From the NCBI RefSeq assembly GCF_900447045.1, contig NZ_UAWH01000016.1:124001-188000 (forward strand): a DNA stretch of 64,000 nucleotides, read 5' to 3'. Under the pieces are notes generated by a model. That model was not told the origin of the DNA, ran no database searches, and saw only the letters and a program-made list of their open reading frames with translations. The DNA is from Clostridium paraputrificum (GTDB lineage Bacteria > Bacillota > Clostridia > Clostridiales > Clostridiaceae). A program made the translations under genes and the position numbers. This document shows, piece by piece, positions 38,066-44,497 of this stretch (positions are counted from its first letter, which is position 1; every line of letters begins with the position of its first letter).

Positions 38066-38785
38066 ATGTCCAAAATTTACTATTTAAATCGTTTGTTTCC
38101 AAACAGTAACTTTCGCGATGAAGATGAAAAAATAATAGAGAGCATTATAGAATCAATTAAAAGCAAAGACATCATCGATATTCGTACTGTTGCACAAATG
38201 AACTATACCTCACAATCCTCAATCAGTCGCTTAGCAAAAAGAGCAGGCTTTAATAATTTTAAAGAACTCATTTTTTTCCTTTCAAAAGAATTTTCACATA
38301 AGTCTACTAATCAATTGGAATACTTGCCTTTTGTGAGTGTAACTCAAGACTGGGATCAAATAGATAGTTATTTTAATGATGCTTTTTCTAATAAAAAAAT
38401 CTACTTGTTTGGTGAAGGATTTTGTCAAACTCTAGTTAATTATACTTATCGTAAATTACTCTTAAAAAAAATTTATGCTATTGATTTAGAAGGTGTGGAA
38501 ATCAGTTTGGTGTCAGATCAAACACCATATACCTTAATTACATTTTCTCAATCAGGCGAAAACAAAAACGGTTTGCTCAAAATGGATGAATGTAAGATTT
38601 ATGGTGGTAAAGTTATTGCTTTGACAGCTACAGAACACAGTAGCTACACTGCTAAAAGTGACCTTTCCTTCATTGTAGAAAGTGGAAGCACTGGTATAGA
38701 TCACGAAAATCAAAATTTAAATTATTTTTTTGGTAACTCTTTAAATTTAATGGAGTACCTTATAAATCGTTATACAAAAGCATAA
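38066..38785 (+). CDS. RpiR-family transcriptional regulator
   Basis: Sugar-phosphate-responsive regulator, 239 residues. The N-terminal HTH_6 domain is seen in IDIRTVAQMNYTSQSSISRLAKRAGF. The C-terminal SIS domain (about 95-235) includes IYLFGEGFCQTLVNYTYRKL and TLITFSQSGENKNGLLK. The frame is open to an ATG at 38036, but AGGAG lies inside that extension and leads to the ATG at 38066. Divergent from the ChbG-PTS-GH4 operon, so it is the obvious local regulator. Arginine codons are largely CGT/CGC, unlike flanking core genes. Confidence 0.88.
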   Translation: MSKIYYLNRLFPNSNFRDEDEKIIESIIESIKSKDIIDIRTVAQMNYTSQSSISRLAKRAGFNNFKELIFFLSKEFSHKSTNQLEYLPFVSVTQDWDQIDSYFNDAFSNKKIYLFGEGFCQTLVNYTYRKLLLKKIYAIDLEGVEISLVSDQTPYTLITFSQSGENKNGLLKMDECKIYGGKVIALTATEHSSYTAKSDLSFIVESGSTGIDHENQNLNYFFGNSLNLMEYLINRYTKA

Positions 38786-38807
38786 ATCTTTTTGATTTAT
38801 GCTTTTT
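38776..38807 (+). terminator. Terminator of rpiR overlapping its stop codon
   Basis: Perfect 13-base arms 38776-38788 and 38794-38806 around TTTTT. The stop codon TAA (38783-38785) lies in the first arm, and the second arm runs into CTTTTTC. Confidence 0.85.
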
Positions 38808-38815
38808 CAGTTTGT

Positions 38816-38861
38816 TGAAAAAGGGACTATATCCAAAAAAATTTGATACAGCCCCTTTTTT
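38816..38861. repeat. Palindromic hairpin at the right end of the sugar operon
   Basis: AAAAAGGGACTATATC pairs with GATACAGCCCCTTTTT (14 of 16) around an A/T-rich loop. The inner arm, inverted, matches the left-end hairpin at 33961-33978 (16 of 18). rpiR already has its own terminator just before, so this hairpin is redundant for termination and may be the end of a mobile unit. Confidence 0.65.
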
Positions 38862-39049
38862 ATTTACTAAAGGTATTTTTTGATGCAAATATTTGAAATA
38901 ACATAGTTATTAAAAACGCCTTTATATCTGTGTTCTTAGGATTTTTGACTAATTGTAAAATGAAATTGAACTAATAAAAAAATCCATAATAGATTATTCT
39001 GTGTTATGATTTAATCGCCAAACCAAAACATACACGAAGGATAATCAAT

Positions 39050-39473
39050 ATGGATCATTCAAATATTAATACAGAATTAAGCAAAAATAAACACTTGATT
39101 TTTTTAGAACGTATGACTATAGAGCTTCGTTTGAAATATGGATTTTCAGCATATAAGATATCTAAAGAACTTGGTAGATCAATAAATACTATTCTAATTG
39201 AAATACGTCGTGGTACAACTATTCAAATAAGACAAGGAAACCATGTTCAAGTATACATTACCGATACTAGCGAAGCTGTACGTAATTTTAAACTATTAGA
39301 ATGTAGCAACTTTAGTAAGTATACTGTAGACAAAATTACAAATGACTCATGGTCACCAGATGCTTCTATTGGGGAAGATACCAATGAGTGTCATAATGGT
39401 TTGATACGACATTTTTACCAAAGGGAAAACGTATATCGGACTATTCATGTGATGATATTGCTTTTAAGGATAA
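39050..39473 (+). pseudogene. IS30-family transposase, internally deleted and frameshifted
   Basis: The N-terminal part retains the IS30 helix-turn-helix (ELRLKYGFSAYKISKELGRS followed by INTILIEIRRGTT). The catalytic core is gone: the frame jumps to the C-terminal family motif HNGLIRHF. A +1 shift there then restores FLPKGKRISDYSCDDIAF in another frame. It runs straight into the right direct repeat. The upstream region 38865-39049 carries likely IS end sequence but no perfect terminal inverted repeat that I can define. Confidence 0.8.
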
Positions 39474-39509
39474 TAAACCTATCCTTCTACCAACATAATT
39501 AATCTATAT
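39474..39509. repeat. Right 36-bp direct repeat of the island
   Basis: Identical to 33671-33706. It includes the stop codon (39504-39506) and last sense codon (39507-39509) of the MutS-like gene plus its downstream hairpin arm. On this side the hairpin lacks the outer T-tract, as expected if the element inserted through the terminator. Confidence 0.95.
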
Positions 39510-41063
39510 ATACTTTTCTAATTTCTCTGATTTCTTATAAGATTTCTGTATAATCTCATTTGGATATCCAATATACTCTAAAAGCCTTATGGCATTTCTA
39601 GTTTTAGAAACTCCCTTTTTTAATTTGTAATCAAAGCTTAATCCTGTATTATCATCTATATCTTCGCTAAAGTAATAAAATTCATACTCATCTTTAAGCA
39701 TATCTGTTAATTCTCTGTCATGAGTAGCAACAATCGCAATAGCATTTCTTTCATTAATATAACTTAATATCTCTGCTGAAGAAGATATCCTTTCAATAGG
39801 ATTTGTTCCCCTAAAAATTTCATCAATTGGACAGAAGACTGTTACATCTTTTTCTAAAGCTTTAATTATCCTAAGTATTGATTCTGCTTCTGCTAAATAA
39901 TAACTTTTTCCAGCATTTATATCATCCTTAGGAGCAATAGATGAAACTATATTTAAAAAACATCCTTCATACTCTTTTGCCATAACAAAATTCATAGTTT
40001 GAGCTAGAACTATATTAGCTCCAAGCATTCTTAAAAAAGTAGATTTCCCAGACATATTTGTACCTGTAAGGACTATTCCCTTTCCATCAATACTTATTGA
40101 GTTAGGTACAGGCTTTTTTAAAACAGGATGTACCCCATCTATAACCTTTAATTTATTTTCATTAATGAATCTAGGCTTTGATAGTTTATTTTTATTACAA
40201 GCCTTATAGCTAGCTATAGCTGTTAAAGCATCTAATTCACCTATTAAATAATAAATTCTATATATTTCACCTGCATTCTCTTCAATTTTGTCACTTATTT
40301 TATAGAAAGTAGTTTCTTCTAATAAAAAAGGGATTGATAGTAACTCAAGTAATCCTCCAAAGGCATTAATTATTTTTATTACTATAGTCCCCTTTTTTAA
40401 AGAACTAATATTTTCTAAGTTATACTTTAAGTTTTCAACATAGTAAGATATCTTATGATCTTTAATTTTACAGATTTTTTCACTAGCTATAAATAAATCA
40501 CTTAAATAACTTAGTCCATGAGACTTAATTATTTCCCGCTCTTTTCTATTAATCTCTATATTTACAAATACACTTACTAATAATAAAAGATTTAGTCTAG
40601 GTTCTTTAAAAATAAAGGCTAAAACAATTAATGCTATAGGAATAATATTCCCAAGAACCTTATATAACCAATACTTTTTCTTATTTACAGGTAATTTATC
40701 AGATATCATCTCTAATAATCTATTTTTCTTATCATATCCTAACTTAAATAAATTAAATCTTATCTCTGTGGTCAAATCTTGATTTTCTATAAAATAATCT
40801 ATTAATTCACTTCTTTTATTAAGTTTCTCCTCACTCATTAATGGGTTTTTAAAAATAGAATATAATACCTGCTCTCCAGGAGTGGAATATGTTTTATCTA
40901 TCTCCCCATATATATCGTTCATACTTAAGTCATTCCAAGTTTGATCATCAATAGAATATTCATTTTCTTCACTAATATCACTTAAAATCCTTATTTTATC
41001 AAACTCTCTTGTTTTATTTTGTTCCTTTAAAAAGTCAACTCTTACATCATCCTTTAAACTCAT
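39504..41063 (-). CDS. MutS-family ATPase with membrane segments (MutS-related, not MutS1/MutS2)
   Basis: 519 residues with a MutS ATPase domain at the C-terminal end. Walker A is LTGTNMSGKSTFLRMLGANIV, Walker B is FCPIDEIFRGTNPIER, and then come SAEILSYI and IVATHDRELT. The N-terminal half has a MutS core-like helical region interrupted by two hydrophobic segments (VLGNIIPIALIVLAFIF and LNLLLLVSVFVNI, about 140-175). It lacks the mismatch-recognition domain (no Phe-X-Glu) and an Smr domain. Its job is unknown. The ATG at 41063 is preferred over a GTG at 41069, since GGAGGGG leads to the former. Its 3' end is the island insertion point. Confidence 0.82.
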   Translation of the reverse strand: MSLKDDVRVDFLKEQNKTREFDKIRILSDISEENEYSIDDQTWNDLSMNDIYGEIDKTYSTPGEQVLYSIFKNPLMSEEKLNKRSELIDYFIENQDLTTEIRFNLFKLGYDKKNRLLEMISDKLPVNKKKYWLYKVLGNIIPIALIVLAFIFKEPRLNLLLLVSVFVNIEINRKEREIIKSHGLSYLSDLFIASEKICKIKDHKISYYVENLKYNLENISSLKKGTIVIKIINAFGGLLELLSIPFLLEETTFYKISDKIEENAGEIYRIYYLIGELDALTAIASYKACNKNKLSKPRFINENKLKVIDGVHPVLKKPVPNSISIDGKGIVLTGTNMSGKSTFLRMLGANIVLAQTMNFVMAKEYEGCFLNIVSSIAPKDDINAGKSYYLAEAESILRIIKALEKDVTVFCPIDEIFRGTNPIERISSSAEILSYINERNAIAIVATHDRELTDMLKDEYEFYYFSEDIDDNTGLSFDYKLKKGVSKTRNAIRLLEYIGYPNEIIQKSYKKSEKLEKYI

Positions 41064-41134
41064 AGTCACCCCTCCAATTTAGTCTATATTATCACATAAA
41101 AAACACACTTAACAATATTTCACTTATATAAAGT

Positions 41135-41164
41135 AAAAAGGTGTAGAAAAATCTACACCTTTTT
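41135..41164. terminator. Strong hairpin upstream of the MutS-like gene
   Basis: Perfect 12-base arms 41135-41146 and 41153-41164 (AAAAAGGTGTAG/CTACACCTTTTT). On either strand it resembles an intrinsic terminator. It lies 72 bases before the MutS-like start, so it may block transcription entering from the DegU side or act in the leader. Confidence 0.75.
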
Positions 41165-41198
41165 ATGAAACACTGCAAACGATATAACATTATAAAAT

Positions 41199-41337
41199 AA
41201 TCTTGCCCGTTTGGGGAAACAGGTACTTAATCCTGGGAGAATTAACTACAAAGCAAGATTAATCTTATAACTTATATTATATAGGAATTCTTGCTGAGCT
41301 CAAGTAGGCAAAAGTCCCGTTTTTTCTAGGACCTTTT
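41199..41337 (+). ncRNA. Candidate structured non-coding RNA (family not recognised)
   Basis: A compact, comparatively G+C-rich stretch in an A+T-rich gap. AATCTTGC (41199-41206) pairs with GCAAGATT (41253-41260), enclosing CAGG-loop-CCTG (41220-41235). A second hairpin is CTTG/CAAG (41290-41304). GGCAA (41307-41311) could alternatively pair with TTGCC (41203-41207), giving two exclusive folds. TATAAA (41191-41196) sits 7 bases before it, and AAAGTCC...GGAC then CTTTTT (41311-41337) terminates it on the plus strand. No plus-strand gene follows. I cannot match it to a known Rfam class by eye. Confidence 0.5.
41311..41337. terminator. Terminator shared by degU-like gene (minus) and the candidate RNA (plus)
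   Basis: AAAAGTCCC and GGACCTTTTT arms around GTTTTTTCTA, with T runs on both strands, immediately past the response-regulator stop at 41340. Confidence 0.65.
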
Positions 41338-41339
41338 TC

Positions 41340-42008
41340 CTATTTTTCTATTTTTTTATACACTCTTCTATTATAATATCCCTCTATACCATTATTTATG
41401 GCAAAAATAGTAGCATGAACTCTATCTTCAACTCCTATCTTTTTAAATATAGCTGTTACATAATTCTTTATTGTTTTTTCTGATAAATATAACTTTTCTG
41501 CTATATCCTTATTTTTAAGTCCATTAGATATTTCAAGTAATATTCTAAGTTCTCTATTAGTTAATGAATCAAGTAAATTATTTGTTCCCTCAATATTCAC
41601 GTCATTAATAAATGAGTCTATCAATGATTTATCTATATATTTGCCACCAGCATATACTGTTCTAATTGCATTAGTTATTTCACTTCCAGCCGATTCTTTT
41701 AACACATATCCTGAAGCACCTAAATCCATTGCTTCTCTTATTTTTCTTCTTTGCTTTTCAACTGTCAAAATAATAACCTTTATTTTATTCCATTTATTCT
41801 TTATGATTTTTAATGTTTCTATTCCATCTAAAGCATACATATTTATATCTAAAAGAACTATCTCTACTTCTATTCCTTCTATTTTTTTAATTAAATCTTC
41901 CCCACTACTGCTTTCTGCTACTATATTTAAATCTTTTTCATAACTTAGTATCTTGCTTAATCCCTCCCTAATTAAAGCATGATCATCAGCTATTGCAATA
42001 TTTATCAT
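41340..42008 (-). CDS. degU: NarL/LuxR-type response regulator (DegU-like)
   Basis: 222 residues. The receiver domain has the acidic pocket IADDH, the phospho-acceptor Asp54 in VLLDINMYALDG, and the switch residue in VIILTVEK. The C-terminal LuxR-type HTH has LTNRELRILLEISNGLKNKDIAEKL and YLSEKTIKNYVTAIFKKIGV. Its start lies inside the end of the kinase gene (23-base overlap), so the pair is coupled. DegU is used by likeness to the DegS/DegU architecture; regulon unknown. Confidence 0.8.
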   Translation of the reverse strand: MINIAIADDHALIREGLSKILSYEKDLNIVAESSSGEDLIKKIEGIEVEIVLLDINMYALDGIETLKIIKNKWNKIKVIILTVEKQRRKIREAMDLGASGYVLKESAGSEITNAIRTVYAGGKYIDKSLIDSFINDVNIEGTNNLLDSLTNRELRILLEISNGLKNKDIAEKLYLSEKTIKNYVTAIFKKIGVEDRVHATIFAINNGIEGYYNRRVYKKIEK

Positions 42009-43161
42009 CTATCATACTCCCCCTAATAATAGGCACCTTTATCCTATACTTTGTTCCTTGATTTATTCTCGAATTAATGTCTACTTTACCACCTAATCCT
42101 TCTACTCTATCCAATATTCCGACTATTCCATATGATATTTTTCTTAGCTTTGACTCATGTATTACCTCTTCTAAGTTAAATCCCACTCCATCATCTTTAA
42201 AACTAATAAACAAGTAATTTGTTCCTTTTTCTATTAAAATTTCCACATAGTTAGCTTTTGAGTGCTTCTTTACGTTACAGATAAGTTCTTGTACTATCCT
42301 ATAAATACCAATTTCCACTGTATTATTACATTTGTCGTAATTTAACATCTTAAACTTTATATTTATATTACTTTCATCTGAAAAAGTATCAATTAAATCT
42401 TGAATTGATTCCTCTAAAGTTTGTTTCTCTAAGTATGGAGGTCTTAAATCAAATATAATTCCTCTTACTTCCATTAATGCTTTTCTTACTGTACTTTTTA
42501 ACTCATCTATTTCTTTAAGGCCTTTTTCTAAGTCTTCCATTAATATTTTCTTACAAAAGTCTATTCTCATTATTGAACTTGCCAAATATTGAGCTGCTCC
42601 ATCATGAACTTCTCTTGCTATTCGTCCTCTTTCTGCTTCCTGTATTTCTAGTATCTTGATAACCATCTCTTGATTATTCTTTTCATTCATACTAGCAACA
42701 GTTTTGCCTAAATCACCACATAAATAGTTTAAAACTACATTTACTTGACAGACAACGCTTTCAGCTTCTTCTATGTTTTTAAGGTAATTTTTTAAGGATA
42801 TTTCAATTTTGTCCCTTTTTCCCCTTAATTCACGCTCTTCTTTTTGTTTAGTTATATATCTTACTTTAGTTTCAAGAGCTTCGTTGTAAACCTTCTTTAC
42901 TAATTCATCAGATACAGTTAAATTAGCTGAAATTTTAGCTAGTTTATTTCTCATCTCCCTATCCTTTTTTTCTAATTGGTCTACTTCTCTAATTGTCTCC
43001 TTTATATTAACTAAAATTATCTCTAACTCCTGTTTTTGATTTTCAAACTCATTTTTAAGACTCTCTGTAATACTAAATATTTTATCTTTACCTTCATTTA
43101 TTTCTTCTATTACTTTTTCTAAAATCAAATTTATATCTTTTATACCATTACCATTACCCAT
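41986..43161 (-). CDS. degS: Cytosolic sensor histidine kinase (DegS-like)
   Basis: 391 residues with no membrane segment. The N-terminal ~165 residues are a long coiled coil rich in Glu/Lys, as in the DegS sensor domain. The HisKA_3 dimerisation domain carries the phospho-acceptor His186 in GRIAREVHDGAAQYLASSIM. The HATPase domain has the N box QELICNVKKHSKANYVEI and G1 box FKDDGVGFNLEE. The partner regulator gene overlaps downstream. Confidence 0.83.
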   Translation of the reverse strand: MGNGNGIKDINLILEKVIEEINEGKDKIFSITESLKNEFENQKQELEIILVNIKETIREVDQLEKKDREMRNKLAKISANLTVSDELVKKVYNEALETKVRYITKQKEERELRGKRDKIEISLKNYLKNIEEAESVVCQVNVVLNYLCGDLGKTVASMNEKNNQEMVIKILEIQEAERGRIAREVHDGAAQYLASSIMRIDFCKKILMEDLEKGLKEIDELKSTVRKALMEVRGIIFDLRPPYLEKQTLEESIQDLIDTFSDESNINIKFKMLNYDKCNNTVEIGIYRIVQELICNVKKHSKANYVEILIEKGTNYLFISFKDDGVGFNLEEVIHESKLRKISYGIVGILDRVEGLGGKVDINSRINQGTKYRIKVPIIRGSMIDDKYCNS

Positions 43162-43286
43162 TACCTACGTACCCCTTATTAAGTAAAATAATCTGCTAAT
43201 TAAAGTATTCAATATTTTACTTAAAACTCCTTCTTTTTATATATGATTATATATTCTTACATATTTATTCACTAAATTTATAAAAT

Positions 43287-43310
43287 AAAAACTCACAATC
43301 GTGAGTTTTT
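43287..43310 (-). terminator. Terminator of the TIGR04540-like gene
   Basis: Ten-base perfect arms 43287-43296 and 43301-43310 (AAAAACTCAC/GTGAGTTTTT) with loop AATC. It overlaps the stop codon, and the tail is TTTTTATTTTA on the minus strand. Confidence 0.85.
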
Positions 43311-43545
43311 ATTTATCATTATCTTTTATTATCTTATTAATAATCTCAACTCTATCTTCTCCTAAAACTAATGATACCTTTCTATCAACATTACCATTCT
43401 TAACTAGTCTTTCTTCATTTACTTCTATCATTTTTAAAATCTTTTTTTCTAGATCTTCATAAGACATTAGGTCTTCTAAATAAGTATCAATTGCATCTTT
43501 CACAGCTGTAGCTAATTCTTTAGGATTTCTATAACTAACTCTCAT
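43309..43545 (-). CDS. Small conserved clostridial protein (TIGR04540-like)
   Basis: 78 residues from the ATG at 43545, 9 bases after AAGGAG; an upstream ATG at 43581 lies before that site and is rejected. Opens MRVSYRNPKELATAVKDAID, then helical and charged (EDLEKKILKMIEVNEERL). It resembles the TIGR04540 family seen only in clostridia. Function unknown. Its own terminator makes it monocistronic. Confidence 0.7.
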   Translation of the reverse strand: MRVSYRNPKELATAVKDAIDTYLEDLMSYEDLEKKILKMIEVNEERLVKNGNVDRKVSLVLGEDRVEIINKIIKDNDK

Positions 43546-43700
43546 CTTTAAGTACTCCTTATAATTTAATATAACTTTCACTTAAAGTTTAACAACTGGA
43601 TAATAAAATTGCAACACTTAAGACTAATATAGATTTTTTATCATTTTATCAACTTACTTTACATATATTTTTATAAATAATATTAATGAGGTGATTTTAA

Positions 43701-44108
43701 ATGAAAGAAACTAAATTTTATAAGACATTAAATATATCTCTTCAATCAAAAAGATATACCATAGTACAAGACATTATAAATAGCTGGGATAATAATTTAA
43801 CTAAAAGTGAAGTCGTTTGTGAAGATATTCTCGCTATGTATAAGATTAAGCAGATACCTTGTTTAAAAGATATAGTTAACCTAATAATTAATAAGTGTGA
43901 ACCTCTAACCAATATAAATGATAATGAATATTTTCTTTCGCTTAATAAATCAATTATTAATTATTTTCAAGATAAGTATTCTAAAAATCCAGAGATAGCA
44001 ATTACTAAAGAAACAAATGAATTAAATAATTATAAAAAGTTACTTAGCTTGCTTATTGAATACGACCCAGCTCTTGCTATTAACCTTATAAAGAAGCTAG
44101 ATAGTTAA
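43701..44108 (+). CDS. Hypothetical protein
   Basis: 135 residues, not recognised. No signal peptide, membrane segment or known motif. It is helical, rich in Lys/Asn/Ile, with three cysteines (VCEDILAMY, IPCLKDI, NKCEPL). A GAGGTG site precedes the ATG, and a strong terminator follows the stop, so it looks like a real, single-gene unit. Convergent with the next gene. Confidence 0.6.
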   Translation: MKETKFYKTLNISLQSKRYTIVQDIINSWDNNLTKSEVVCEDILAMYKIKQIPCLKDIVNLIINKCEPLTNINDNEYFLSLNKSIINYFQDKYSKNPEIAITKETNELNNYKKLLSLLIEYDPALAINLIKKLDS

Positions 44109-44109
44109 A

Positions 44110-44151
44110 AGAGGATAGGCTAGGAAAAAAATTCATCCTAGTCTATCCTCT
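44110..44151. terminator. Bidirectional terminator between two small unknown genes
   Basis: Sixteen-base arms 44110-44125 and 44136-44151 with a single G-U pair and a 10-base loop. It overlaps the last codons of the minus-strand gene that stops at 44133. Confidence 0.85.
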
Positions 44152-44480
44152 CTTATAACAAGTGAGTTATATATCTTATACCACTTTTGCACCGTATTTT
44201 CTAATCTGTAATAATGAATTATATAAGCAACTGACAAAACTCCCAAAATAAACATTAATACTCCTAGGGGCAAGCTAACATTATTATAAAATATAAAAAA
44301 AGTAATAAAGAAAAGTATAATAGTCATTACCATTACTATTAAATGTACAAATCTCTCATGTTGAAGAAATTGTATTTGAGTTTTATGGTAATTCGCAAGT
44401 TTATTTGCTTCATCATTATTTAACTCCTGCTTTAATATTTCTTTAAGCCACTTCTCATAATTCTGTATATACTCCTTCAC
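44133..44480 (-). CDS. Hypothetical membrane protein
   Basis: 115 residues. A soluble, charged N-terminal ~43 residues is followed by two membrane helices (LIVMVMTIILFFITFFIFY and GVLMFILGVLSVAYIIHYY) and a short charged tail. No family recognised. It follows the Tet(M)-like gene by 17 bases and may share its transcript. Confidence 0.65.
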   Translation of the reverse strand: MKEYIQNYEKWLKEILKQELNNDEANKLANYHKTQIQFLQHERFVHLIVMVMTIILFFITFFIFYNNVSLPLGVLMFILGVLSVAYIIHYYRLENTVQKWYKIYNSLVIREDRLG

Positions 44481-44497
44481 ACTAACACTTCCTATTA

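Larger units (their letters stand above)
33671..39509. mobile_element. Accessory sugar-utilisation island bounded by 36-bp direct repeats
   Basis: A 5.8-kb segment between exact 36-bp direct repeats. It was inserted at the 3' end of the MutS-like gene: the right repeat contains that gene's last sense codon and stop. From left to right it carries an IS110-type remnant, a GH4-PTS-ChbG operon, a divergent RpiR regulator and an IS30-type remnant. Arginine codons CGT and CGC are common inside (e.g. throughout rpiR), whereas flanking genes use AGA almost only. No intact integrase or transposase remains, so the element is probably no longer self-mobile. Mechanism (site-specific integration, IS-mediated insertion or recombination) is undecided. 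Confidence 0.75.
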
